Source of the DNA: Molanna angustata
Taxonomy: Eukaryota; Arthropoda; Insecta; Trichoptera; Molannidae
Direction of reading: 5' to 3'
Assembly (NCBI GenBank): GCA_963576475.1
Contig: OY754964.1
Span: 7,473,486-7,537,485 of the forward strand
DNA length: 64,000 bases
In this document: one piece after another, positions 43,780 to 54,234 of the stretch
Position numbering within the stretch: position 1 is the first letter of the stretch
How the letters are laid out: each line of letters starts with the position of its first letter
Notes under the pieces: generated by a model
Databases searched by the model: none
Told to the model about the DNA's origin: nothing
Seen by the model: the letters and a program-made list of their open reading frames with translations, nothing else
Program-made: the position numbers and the translations under genes

Positions 43780-44795
43780 ACCATCACGCCATGTCCCTTA
43801 CGGGGTAGGCAGAGAGAACCGAACGCCACTTACTTCTATCTTGACATACATTCATCGCCTCGACAACATTCATACATCGTCTTATACATGTTCGTCTGTT
43901 GTTCACGCTTCTAACATTTCCGTCTTTCAAAATATCATTCACATGGTCGTGCCATCCCTTTCTTGGGCGGCCCCGGCCTCTCAATCCAATCCTATCCGCA
44001 TTGTATATTTTCTTCGTCAGGCGTTCCTCATTCATTCTACCCATGTGGCCAAACCATCTCAGTGTGTTCACTTTTATTCTATTTATGATATCTTTCTTCA
44101 TCTTACATTCTTTCCTTATGTTCTCATTTCTTACCCTGTCATACATCGTTCTATTGCAGATTCTTCTTAGCGATCTCATTTCAACAGCATTTATTCTGCT
44201 TTCGTGCGACTTCTGCCATGTCCAGGTTTCACTTGCATACGTCAACGTTGGCACTAAGATAGCGTTATGAATGGTAACTTTGGCAACCTTTGATATGTTG
44301 CGATCATTCATAACTGGTCTCAGTGCTCCATTCATTCTGTTTCCTGCCATAACTCTTCTTTCGATATCCTTATCAGGTCGTCCATTCCGTTGAAACATGC
44401 TTCCCAGATATACATACTCGTCGACTTTCTCTATTCATTCTCTACTCTTATTTTACACGCTGTTCTGCTTTCACTCTTTTCAAAGACCATTACCTTTGAT
44501 TTGCTGGCATTCATTCTCAGACCGTTCTCTATGCATCCTTCATATACCATGCTTACAAGATACTGTAACTCTTCCACACTTTCAGCTAACAGTACTTTGT
44601 CATCTGCATACATCAAATCACGCACTGTTACAGTGCTCAGTTTCAGACCCTTGCTTTCATCTTTAAGGGCTCTTATACAGAAGTCAATGTACAGGTTGAA
44701 GAGCCATGGAGACAGCACGCATCCCTGTCTAACACCATATTTTTTCCCTGTCATATTATTTTTTCTAATACTCAAAATATACCACAATTATTGTA
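43780..44795 (-). mobile_element. RTE-like LINE, best copy (RT C-half and 3' end)
   Basis: On the minus strand one frame (44787-44431) reads GVRQGCVLSPWLFNLYID and DLMYADDKVLLAESVEELQY, RT motifs including YADD. After a frameshift near 44430 a 204-codon frame reads NGRPDKDIERRVMAGNRMNG, YASETWTWQKSHESRINAVE, LRWFGHMGRMNEERLTKKIY, GRGRPRKGWHDHV, and ends VLSAYPVRDMA. The 3' end is CATGGCGTGATGGTATGTAT. The 5' portion (endonuclease and RT N-half) is absent. Very similar elements are common in Lepidoptera as far as I recall. Confidence 0.9.
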
Positions 44796-44813
44796 AATAT
44801 TGTTTCCAGTTTC

Positions 44814-44868
44814 AGAGTCACTCAGATGACAACTCACAACTGAGTCACTCAGATGACAACTCATCTCA
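44814..44868. repeat. Two-unit tandem duplication
   Basis: GAGTCACTCAGATGACAACT appears twice, 28 bp apart. Confidence 0.9.
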
Positions 44869-45247
44869 AAAACGCACTTAGAATCGAGGATTTTGGCAAA
44901 ATTGAGTGTTTAACAAGAAAGGAACATAGGAAAATAAAAAAATCGTCAAATTGTCTACGAAATAATACAGTTTGGGAACCTATGACGTTAAACCAACAAA
45001 GATAGATATATCAACGTTAGAAGTACATTTAATTATTCTTGTGTATTATGCGCATAGAAAAATCAACTTTCACTTTTGGACACACACACTTGATGTACGT
45101 TATAATATTGCGGGGTAAGTTTTCGTAGACCGGAAAATATAAAGAATGTTACCGTCATGTATATTAAAAGAAATGCATTTTTACCTGCTCTGAATCCATT
45201 ATACATACAATTGATTTACAAACACATACGATATTTTTCATATATTT

Positions 45248-45365
45248 ATTTAACATATATCCAATAACAAGTAGCCACCTTTTGGAGATCTATGATAATG
45301 ACCATCTCACAAATTTTGACTACAAACACAATGAAAAACTGTGTTTCCACTGGGAAACGAATATA
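45248..45365 (-). mobile_element. SINE family B, decayed fragment
   Basis: AACATATATCCAATAACAAG, CCACCTTTTGGAGATCTATG and AACACAATGAAAAACTGTGT follow the family order in minus orientation. The B box region is destroyed. Confidence 0.55.
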
Positions 45366-45369
45366 TTGG

Positions 45370-46080
45370 ACTAATAAAGACATTTCATAACACCTCCGCA
45401 TGACGAACAGCAAGTGTCCAAAAGACTGGTCATTTCTGGAAATGGCAACTAACATAGTATGTACAGAAACAAAGTAGAAAATTAGATTCTCATCGAAACA
45501 TAAATCAAATCTCGATTTTTGAGTGTCAAAGATCGATTCACTGGATCGATCCACATAGATGATAGTTTTATAAATCGATTCTTCGAATAATTGACAGTCA
45601 AATCGCTATCTCTAGTAGGGATTCTACAGATGAGTTGATATTCAATGTGTTATGTGGTGTGAATCGCCGGCAGATGATATGACGCCTAAAAGCGTTTTGG
45701 CGTGTGTCATAATTTTATTTGAAAAGGCCCTTTTTTCTATTAAACTTTAATTTTAGGTACAAATATCTGTATATTTGGAAACAGTGAATGCGTAAAGACA
45801 TCGTGAGACAGTTTTTCAAAATTAGTCATCATGCCTATTACTATGACGATATACATTGACGATTATTCTGACGATGTGCCTTGCAAGAAACACGTCGATA
45901 ATCAAATAAATTTCAATAGAACTAATACCAAGTATTTTTTTAATATATGTAAAATATCTACATACAATGGAGTTCTATCAAGAATTGTCGATCGACAAAC
46001 TAAACTAAGTTATTACTATGTAGTTAAATTCCGTGAAACATTCTGGGAAGAAAAAAAAATAATATACTTATAAGAATAAA
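45370..46080. other. One unexplained 80-codon frame, no motif
   Basis: A frame at 45831-46073 starts MPITMTIYIDDYSDDVPC. It has no recognisable domain and no second copy here, so I do not call it a gene. Confidence 0.3.
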
Positions 46081-46084
46081 AAAT

Positions 46085-46275
46085 GAATATTTTTTGTTAT
46101 TGGTGAAGTTTTTCGTGATTTGATGATATTTTACGTGAATTTGACGAAATTTTTCGTTTTTTGGTGATATTTTCGTGTTTTTAATGAAATTTTTCGTTTT
46201 TATGAAGCTTTTCGTATAATTACGAAATTTTTCGTGTTTTTGATGAATTTTTTTTTAATGTTTGTAATGATTTTT
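46085..46275. repeat. Diverged short-period repeat
   Basis: Loose 20-25-bp units built on GAAATTTTTCGTGTTTTTGA. Irregular spacing. Confidence 0.65.
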
Positions 46276-46299
46276 TTTTAATGTTTTGGATGATATTTT

Positions 46300-47490
46300 T
46301 CGGCATACAAAAATAAATCTGTTTTCCTATCATGCCAACTAGTAAAATATTCTTTATAGGATGAAACATTTTATTCGTAAGATATATACTTACACAATTA
46401 TAAGTTGTGGAAAATAATACGACAATCATTTTTTTAAAATAATACATTCTATGTAAAGAATCGATGTATTATCGTTCTATTGTAAATCACTGTACGATCT
46501 CTTCCTGTCAGGATCCGTAGTTTTGCCTATTAATATTATGATTTAGAGTCAATGAAGCTGCTTTAAAGGTAGAACAGTTATATAAAAGTCTTAACACCTT
46601 AAATAAATTACTTAAAATTACATCGGTTCGTATCACAAGGCGTCATGGACTGATTTTGTCATAAAATAACGCTCTGAAATATTATTTATACACTTCATTT
46701 AATTTCATTTGAAGAAAGATCAAAACTCAATCAAAAGAACAAGACATGGACTGCCCTGAATTTTACAAAATAACTGTCGGTTCTAAAAACAATCGTGCCT
46801 TTGTTCAAATGAAAATATTTCTGTATATTCTGTGTAAACAGTCTTTTCTAAAAACTGTATTTTTTTTTGTTTTCGAATGAATGATTTTCATTATTTTTTG
46901 ACACCTAATATCACTTACATAGAAAACTTTCACTGACAAATATTGATTTTATCACAATAAAAGTATTCATTGCATTAGAGTGCATTCGTTGATAAGTGAA
47001 AACTAAGTTCGCATATATCGTCGTCTAACTCACTTTATATTTTCAAAAAAAAACTAAAGAAGGAATATTTTTATCCGTATACACCTGATCCCGATTTCCT
47101 CTTATTGCCTTTTCCAATCCTTTCTTTTTTGTATGAGGTTTTATTTTTGGTTTTTTATATTTATCTTGATGTAATATTTTCTTGTATTCGTTTATTTTCG
47201 GGAGTCTCATTTTTGGGTGACCCATTATAGCTGGGCAATCGAAAACACAACAGGCAACGTAGCATCTTACAAAGTTCAGCAATGAGGTTCACCACCCATT
47301 CTGGTTGTTGCCTTTTTAGGTGAGACATTACTAGTGTGTGAGCAAACATGCATGTATCGTGCTTCCTTTTATAAGGTTATGCACATCCGCACATGATGGT
47401 ATGATGTATGTACCTATGTATCATTTTTTTGTTTTAAGCTACAATCTTTTTGCTTTAATATAATACATAATTATTAATGTTGTCATACTA
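46300..47490. other. AT-rich, no gene seen
   Basis: Short frames without motifs. Confidence 0.45.
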
Positions 47491-47496
47491 CGTAAT

Positions 47497-47592
47497 TTGG
47501 TTGGAAGATATTGCCAAATGGCAATAAGCCAGCCATTGTGCAATATGTTTGTTTATATTATGTACAACAAGATAAATAAATAAATATAATGA
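47497..47592 (+). mobile_element. CR1/Jockey-like LINE 3' UTR fragment
   Basis: TTGGTTGGAAGATATTGCCA, ATGGCAATAAGCCAGCC and a (TAAA)n tail. Confidence 0.75.
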
Positions 47593-47724
47593 AAACACAT
47601 ATAGCATCAATTCATATAGTAATTTAAATAATAAGTAAAGCCTAATAAGCGCTTTCGATCTAAACCACCATTGACAACGACAGCGAAAGCATCGCTCTTA
47701 TTTTGTAAACTTTTTTATATCTTT

Positions 47725-47930
47725 GTGGCTGAGCTAGTAATATATCTGACTTCTGAGCCAATGGTCCCGGGTTCGATTCCCGGGTTCCTGGGTTCGATTC
47801 ACAATCAAAATCTGTAAGGCGATAAACATCATAAGTCTCCATAATGTGGAAACTCGTCTCATTGAATGCGTGTTAAAATAATATTTGATACAGTACCTGT
47901 TAGTTACCCGAGAAGCAATATTTTATATAA
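47725..47930 (+). mobile_element. SINE family B with duplicated B box
   Basis: GTGGCTGAGCTAGTAAT, then CGGGTTCGATTCCCGGGTTC and a second GGGTTCGATTC 14 bp later, then AGTCTCCATAATGTGGAAAC. The duplication of the B-box segment is unique among copies here. Confidence 0.75.
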
Positions 47931-47934
47931 CCTA

Positions 47935-48142
47935 CTTCTCAGGCAACTATAACAGGTACTATGTCAAATATTAATTTAACACGCACCCAATATCAAGTTG
48001 CCACATTCTGGAGACTTACGATATTAATCGTCTCACAGATCACAACACTTCTGTGTCTCCACAGGAAATCAAACTCGAGACCTTTGGATCAGCAGTCAGA
48101 TATCTAACCAACTGTGCCGCTAAGACTGCCAGAGAAGCAATA
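47935..48142 (-). mobile_element. SINE family B, inverted neighbour
   Basis: Tail-to-tail with the previous copy. The minus strand has a GGCACAGTTGGTTAGATATC head, a B-box region with TCGAGTTTGATTTCC and ATTGGGTGCGTGTTAAATTA. Together the pair could fold into a ~200-bp imperfect hairpin. Confidence 0.8.
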
Positions 48143-48544
48143 TAAAGTCATTTATCAAACTCATTACGTGGATTATAACTGCTTGTTCTTATTATATTTC
48201 TAATGATATTTATCGCAAATTTATTATTTTGTTATAATAAGTTAAAAAATATGGATTGAATTGGAAAATATAAAAATGTAAACATATAATAAATTTCATT
48301 TTTCAAGAGCACAAAACTGCGAAACAATACTTTCAGGTTATAGAAAAGTTTCGCGTATATGATAATAAAAAGGGTGTTTCATAAAACATACTTTAAAATT
48401 AACTTCAGATAAAATGAAAATCTCTTTTGTTTACGTGTGACATTTTATGATGAATATCATGTGTAGAAGCTAATCCCAGTGCACATTCTCAGCAGATATT
48501 CAATTATATGTATTCTTAATATTTGAAACTGAAAAAAACAATAG

Positions 48545-48668
48545 AAACATGGATTAGAAACAAGGGCATAATGTTCTGTGAAAACATAATCAGTTTATAA
48601 AAATGTTTCTTCTGTGAAATATAATGCCACCTCGAAACAGGCTCAGCATAGTGAGGTAGTTTATACAA
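48545..48668 (+). repeat. Segment shared with the 27.2 kb TIR element
   Basis: ATGGATTAGAAACAAGGGCA and CTCGAAACAGGCTCAGCATA parallel 27352-27375 and 27500-27525. It suggests a second decayed copy of that TIR element's interior. Confidence 0.45.
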
Positions 48669-48694
48669 AAAAATCGTATGACATACATTACAAA

Positions 48695-48925
48695 CATACC
48701 ATCACGCCATGTCCCTCACGGGGTAGACAGAGAGAACCGAGCGCCACTTACTTATATCTTGACATGCATTCATCGCCTCGACAACATTCATACATCGTCT
48801 TATACATGTTCGTCTGTTGTTCACGCTTCTAACATTTCCGTCTTTCAAAATACCGTTCACATAGACGTGCCATCCCTTCCTTGGGTGGCCCTGACCTCTC
48901 ATTCCATTCCGTAATTTCCGTATCG
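48695..48925 (-). mobile_element. RTE-like LINE, 3' end
   Basis: The minus strand reads GHPRKGWHVYVNGILKDGNV, RSVNNRRTCIRRCMNVVEAM, then LSVYPVRDMA. It is 5'-truncated and open over what remains. Confidence 0.8.
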
Positions 48926-48954
48926 TATGATATTTGTACTATTTGGAATTGCTT

Positions 48955-49250
48955 AGATGGATGTGCGGGGTGACTATAGGCTAGATAAAATAAGAAACAC
49001 CCGAAAAGATATATATCCGAGAAGCTTCAAGAAAACAGACTGAGATGGTATGGACATGATTGTAGAAGACCACCGGAATACATGGGGAACGTATCCCAAA
49101 AGTTAAATGTGCCGGGTCAAAGATCCAGAGGGAGACCAAAGCGCAGATGGAAAGAAGTGGTGAGACAGGATATGCTTAACAATGGAATTACCCCAGAGCT
49201 GATCCTACCATCATGTGGGACAATTGCTGAGAAAAGAAGAAGAAGAATTA
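48955..49250 (+). pseudogene. LINE C-terminal remnant, fourth family
   Basis: Broken frames give LQENRLRWYGHDCRRPPEYM, GQRSRGRPKRRWKEVVRQDM and a final EKRRRR. RLRWYGH..RR and RGRPK.RW.E...DM are LINE signatures. Stops lie near 48990. Confidence 0.7.
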
Positions 49251-49375
49251 CTTGCAATTGTATTTTTTCTTATTTTATTGTATTTTGTTTATTAACAATA
49301 ATAATGAATATGTCCTTAAAACAAGATCATATACAATACATCCTCATACATTCCCTAAACTATGCAAAAATGCAA

Positions 49376-49503
49376 GAGGTTAAAGAAAGAAATAATAAAA
49401 GGTTAAAGAAAGAAATAATAATAGGTTAAAGAAGGAAATAATAAAAGGTTAAAGAAAGAAATAATAAGAGGTAAAAGAAAGAAATAATAAGAGGTTAAAG
49501 AAA
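49376..49503. repeat. 23-bp minisatellite
   Basis: About five and a half units of AGGTTAAAGAAAGAAATAAT then AAA. Confidence 0.9.
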
Positions 49504-49609
49504 TCCGTCGAATCGCCAAGATTATCTTATTCAAGCTAATCCATGAAACATGGAAAAAGGTTTTTTGGTGATGAATAAAAGTATTTCATCTTACTTATAC
49601 AAACACAGC

Positions 49610-49792
49610 TGGTAAGCCGTTTGGCTTCTGTGCGGGCGTCCTGGGTTCGAATCTCAGCAGAGGAGAAATTTATTTAAATTCATTTCTCTCGCAAATATTG
49701 CTTCTCTGGGCTGGAAACACTGGTTAGTTGGAAGAAATTGCCATTTGGCAATAAACTCGCCACTTGCGCAAGGTGCAAGGAAGTGTTTATTA
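49610..49792 (+). mobile_element. SINE family A, its (ATT)n tail split by LINEs
   Basis: GTCCTGGGTTCGAATCTCAG (B box), ATTGCTTCTCTGGGCTGGAA, TTGGAAGAAATTGCCATTTG then GCAATAAACTCGCC and GGTGCAAGGAAGTGTTTATTAT. In other copies GTGTTCATT is followed by an ATT run. Here that run is interrupted by LINE poly(T) and reappears at 53178. Confidence 0.85.
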
Positions 49793-51109
49793 TTTTTTTT
49801 TTTACGGCGCTGGCCGATTTACTAATGATATTAATAACAATTAAGCACTACAAATAATAACACTCAATTATTATTACTACCATTATACACTTCCTCAAAA
49901 GAATTAGCAGATCAATGCGTAAATTGTAAATTATTTAAAAGAGCAAAATAAAATGCAACAAACGCATCATCAAGCTTTCAATTGGGAATAGTTCACCCAT
50001 CCAGATACTTAACATATCAAAGGATTAGGCTCTGAGGAGGTCTCTATACTACCTAACAACCCTACTGATTCCCGAATATTAACGTTTAAAAAATCTTTAA
50101 CGATTCTACATGTATTCATAATTACCGTTTTTTGCATTTTTATTATTAAATTTTTCGATAAATCTATAATTTCTAAATTACGGATTAACGATTTTGGAAT
50201 AATGCCAGTGGCTGAAATAATGAACGGTAATATTATTATTTTACGAGAATGCCAAAGTCTTTTAATCTCATTACCTAAAGCGGTGTATTTTCTAATTTTT
50301 TCATCAAAAGTTTTTATAATATTACTAGAATTTGGAATAGCCACGTCGCAAATATATGTTATTTTTTTAATTTTATCATGTATTATTAAATCGGGTCTGT
50401 TATGTTGAATTGACCGGTCAGTAAATATTGTTTTATCGTAATAAAGCGAAATATTATTATTTTCTAAAAATGAAATCGGTTCATATTCATAATATGGTTT
50501 TATGTTTATCGCGTCAATTAATTTATATTTAATAGCTAAATTTTGATGTATTATTTTTGCTACTTGGTTATGTCTAAATGTATATTCTGATTGCGCGAGA
50601 AAAGAACAGCCCGATATTATATGATCGATTGTTTCCGGAAAAGCCAAACATTTCCTACAACTATCATCAACTACATTTATGTCTTTTATTATATATTTTT
50701 GATAATTTTTAGTTTTTATTACTCTATCCTGAATTGCTATTATAAAACCTTCTAAATCCGCGTCCAAATCACCAATACTCAACCATTTGTTTGACCAAAT
50801 TTTGTCAACATAAGGTTGGTTGAGAAATTTTGGATGTATAGAATGAATTATTTTATTTAGCCACGAATTTAGAAGGTCGTCATTTATATTTATAATATTG
50901 TTATTGGCATTCTCGTAATTTAAATTTAATGTTGTTAAATTTTTGTCCGCCTCACAGATTACTTTATGCATTAAAGAACTATCAGATTTTTTGTGAAAGA
51001 AAGTTTTTAGCGATTCAATTTGATTATTATGTAACGATGTTATTTTTATTATACCCCTACCTCCTAAATTCCTAGGCAAATTGATTCGTTCAATCGCGGA
51101 ATTAGGATG
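49793..51109 (-). mobile_element. R4/Dong-like LINE copy A, 5'-truncated
   Basis: Minus-strand element ending in TCGGCCAGCGCCGT then poly(A) (plus-strand T run 49793-49803). It carries the last ~360 codons of the ORF and a ~200-bp 3' UTR. It is truncated at 51109, where copy B continues with GATGATGACAATG. The sequence is almost identical to copy B where both exist. Confidence 0.9.
50009..51109 (-). CDS. R4/Dong-like LINE ORF, C-terminal fragment with endonuclease
   Basis: The frame is open from the truncation to a stop at 50009. It lacks the reverse-transcriptase core and keeps the C-terminal half. A CCHC finger reads CRKCLAFPETIDHIISGC (CX2CX8HX4C), then comes a restriction-like endonuclease with RPDLII, ICDVAIP and a downstream EKIRKY lysine. 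This C-terminal layout belongs to R2/R4-type site-preferring LINEs. The C-terminus FLNVNIRESVGLLGSIETSS is intact here, unlike copy B. With no start and no RT it cannot move by itself. Confidence 0.85.
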   Translation of the reverse strand, partial: HPNSAIERINLPRNLGGRGIIKITSLHNNQIESLKTFFHKKSDSSLMHKVICEADKNLTTLNLNYENANNNIININDDLLNSWLNKIIHSIHPKFLNQPYVDKIWSNKWLSIGDLDADLEGFIIAIQDRVIKTKNYQKYIIKDINVVDDSCRKCLAFPETIDHIISGCSFLAQSEYTFRHNQVAKIIHQNLAIKYKLIDAINIKPYYEYEPISFLENNNISLYYDKTIFTDRSIQHNRPDLIIHDKIKKITYICDVAIPNSSNIIKTFDEKIRKYTALGNEIKRLWHSRKIIILPFIISATGIIPKSLIRNLEIIDLSKNLIIKMQKTVIMNTCRIVKDFLNVNIRESVGLLGSIETSSEPNPLIC

Positions 51110-51127
51110 ATTATTATTATAGGTATT
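51110..51127. repeat. 18-bp flanking duplication, left
   Basis: ATTATTATTATAGGTATT, repeated exactly at 53178-53195 on the far side of copy B. It is read as the target duplication of copy B. Confidence 0.85.
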
Positions 51128-53177
51128 ATTATTTTTTTTTTTTTTTTACGGCGCTGGCCGATTTACTAATGATATTAATAACAATTGAGCACTACAAATA
51201 ATAACACTCAATTATTATTATTACCATTATACACTTCCTCAAAAGAATTAGCAGATCAATGCGTAAATTGTAAATTATTTAAAAGAGCAAAATAAAATGC
51301 AACAAACGCATCATCAAGCTTTCAATTGGGAATAGTTCACCCATCCAGATACTTAACATATCAAAGGATTAGGCTCTGAGGAGGTCTCTATACTACCTAA
51401 CAACCCTACTGATTCCCGAATATTAACGTTTAAATAAAAAATCTTTAACGATTCTACATGTATTCATAATTACCGTTTTTTGCATTTTTATTATTAAATT
51501 TTTCGATAAATCTATAATTTCTAAATTACGGATTAACGATTTTGGAATAATGCCAGTGGCTGAAATAATGAACGGTAATATTATTATTTTACGAGAATGC
51601 CAAAGTCTTTTAATCTCATTACCTAAAGCGATGTATTTTCTAATTTTTTCATCAAAAGTTTTTATAATATTACTAGAATTTGGAATAGCCACGTCGCAAA
51701 TATATGTTATTTTTTTAATTTTATCATGTATTATTAAATCGGGTCTGTTATGTTGAATTGACCGGTCAGTTAATATTGTTTTATCGTAATAAAGCGAAAT
51801 ATTATTATTTTCTAAAAATGAAATCGGATCATATTCATAATATGGTTTTATGTTTATCGCGTCAATTAATTTATATTTAATAGCTAAATTTTGATGTATT
51901 ATTTTTGCTACTTGGTTATGTCTAAATGTATATTCTGATTGCGCGAGAAAAGAACAGCCCGATATTATATGATCGATTGTTTCCGGAAAAGCCAAACATT
52001 TCCTACAACTATCATCAACTACATTTATGTCTTTTATTATATATTTTTGATAATTTTTAGTTTTTATTACTCTATCCTGAATTGCTATTATAAAACCTTC
52101 TAAATCCGCGTCCAAATCACCAATACTCAACCATTTGTTTGACCAAATTTTGTCAACATAAGGTTGGTTGAGAAATTTTGGATGTATAGAATGAATTATT
52201 TTATTTAGCCACGAATTTAGAAGGTCGTCATTTATATTTATAATATTGTTATTGGCATTCTCGTAATTTAAATTTAATGTTGTTAAATTTTTGTCCGCCT
52301 CACAGATTACTTTATGCATTAAAGAACTATCAGATTTTTTGTGAAAGAAAGTTTTTAGCGATTCAATTTGATTATTATGTAACGATGTTATTTTTATTAT
52401 ACCCCTACCTCCTAAATTCCTAGGCAAATTGATTCGTTCAATCGCGGAATTAGGATGATGACAATGAAATTTAGTTAAACGCGTTCTAATTGTTCTTTCT
52501 AAACTATCTAAATCTGTTTTTGACCATTTAATAATTCCAAAAGAATATGTCAATATCGGTATTGCCCAAGTATTAATAGCTTTAGTTAAGTTTTTAGCTG
52601 ACAGATTGCATTTTAATATTTTCGTAATTCTATCTTTAAATTTTATATTAATATCAGATTTTATTTTAGTGTGGTCTAATTTGTTAGACTGCGGATAACC
52701 TAGATATTTATAAACCTCCAACCCTTTCAAACTATCTATTTGAAAATTTCTTTGAATATCACCACCCATTTCTAGTATTTTACCCTTTTCGACATGTAAA
52801 GTTTTACATTTATCTAAACCGAAAGACATTCTAATATCATCTGAAAATGCTTTTATTATCCTAATCATTTTTTCCAATTCTGAATCAGATTTAGCATATA
52901 CTTTTATATCATCCATATATATTAAGTGCGAAATTTTAATATTAGACCGTGGATGACCGTTAATTTTTATTCCATACTTAGATTCATTTAACATTTTAGA
53001 AAGCGGATTAAGAGCTAAACAAAACCAAAGTGGACTCAATGAATCTCCCTGAAAAATTCCGCGTTTAATTTTAATTCCTGGAATAGATATTTTATTAGAA
53101 TTTAAATTTATTTTTAAATCTGTATTCCAGCCTAACATAATACATTTTAAAAAGTTTATTAAAATTGGGCTAATTTT
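51128..53177 (-). mobile_element. R4/Dong-like LINE copy B, 5'-truncated
   Basis: The 3' end on the plus strand is a T run at 51132-51147 followed by ACGGCGCTGGCCGA, the same terminus as copy A. The 5' truncation at 53177 is inside the RT domain. It lies head-to-tail with copy A, flanked by the 18-bp duplication, and was inserted at the TAA-rich junction in front of copy A. Confidence 0.9.
51423..53176 (-). CDS. R4/Dong-like LINE ORF fragment: RT core, CCHC, endonuclease
   Basis: The frame is open from the truncation point; the first ATG is at 53138 (residue 1 below). RT: RGIFQGDSLSPLWFCLALNP (26-45) and IYMDDIKVYA (73-82, catalytic D76, D77). Then NLPRNLGGRGI, CCHC C378-C381-H390-C395, and a restriction-like endonuclease with RPD (465-467), D482 and a KIRKY lysine. 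R4/Dong-clade proteins have this order and insert near TAA repeats, which fits this locus. A 4-bp insertion (AAATAAAAAA against AAAAAA in copy A) shifts the frame, so it ends FLFKR and loses ~24 C-terminal residues. The RT N-half is missing, so it is non-autonomous. Confidence 0.85.
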
Positions 53178-53195
53178 ATTATTATTATAGGTATT
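53178..53195. repeat. 18-bp flanking duplication, right
   Basis: Exact copy of 51110-51127. Its ATT run is also the likely continuation of the SINE A tail. Confidence 0.85.
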
Positions 53196-53484
53196 TTAAT
53201 TTTTTTAACGTCATCAAAAAATCAACTGGGATGTACATTATAAAAGGTATATCATAAAAAGTACAGGCTGAACTATGTACATACTTGTCACCTATCTGCC
53301 AATAACACCTTAGGCAATTTTCAAAACTGGTTTTCTACAACGCAAATATTTCTTTATGGATTCAAATTATCTACATATTATACGTATTTGTCAGTATGTG
53401 TTACATTATATGAACTATAAGCATTTTTACAAAATAAAATACAGCCCTTAGGATAGATAAAAAACATCTCTTTTCAGATTTTAC

Positions 53485-54175
53485 TCTTCACTAACCCTTG
53501 TAACTTGTATCATGCTGAGATTGTATTCTGAAAGTTCCATCACAATGTAATTATTTTAATTTATGTTTTATTATACATAGAATTTTGCACTTTTATATTA
53601 TTAAAATTTTCATTCTCGTGTATACCTATAAAATTTTATTTTTTGTTATATGTATTTTTTTACTTGCTCGTACCATTGTATTTACTAGTGTGGTTGACTG
53701 GTAGAAATTGCCTACGGGCAATAAGTCCGCCACATTGTGATTTATTTTGCATAATAAAAGAATTTTATCATTTTTTATTATTATTATTATTTGTATGTGT
53801 TTCTGTGAACTATGTACGGTGTATTTATTCTACTTTATGGATTATCGACTACTCATTCGATAATTTCCAAATTTGTATATCTGATACTCGCTTAGATATC
53901 TGATCAGTGCTTCTCATTTTTTAACTATCAAATATTTCAGTGACCCTAAGCTCAGGAAATATATTTATATTGATATTTTTATTTTCAAATTATTAAAATG
54001 ACACAGCACTTTCACAAAATTGCATGGAAGAATTATCAAGGTTTCATAAAAAAATATTTAAATCAAAACTCATTTTATGAAAATACTGAATATTTTCCAT
54101 ACAAAATTTGAATACTTTGTGGAGTGACTTGGTAGTGAAGATTTAAGCGTTGGTCACAACCTACTCGTTTCTAGC
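53485..54175 (+). repeat. Repeat family D with nested LINE tail
   Basis: TTACTCTTCACTAACCCTTG, TATCATGCTGAGATTGTATT, TTTTATGAAAATACTGAATA, GGAGTGACTTGGTAGTGAAG and GCGTTGGTCACAACCTACTC. It is interrupted at 53560-53790 by AT-rich sequence and a LINE tail (GGTAGAAATTGCCTACGGGC then AATAAGTCCGCC). Confidence 0.75.
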
Positions 54176-54234
54176 TGGCTTCTTTTTCTCCTTATAATAT
54201 TCGTACCCTATAATTAATATTAATTATTTGACAA

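Noticed and set aside
43841..44881. Plus-strand ORFs opposite the RTE fragment
   Set aside because: Antisense shadows of the RTE coding sequence.
45831..46073. 80-codon ORF as a host gene
   Set aside because: No motif, no repeat relation, no supporting splice or promoter signal. Left as unexplained.
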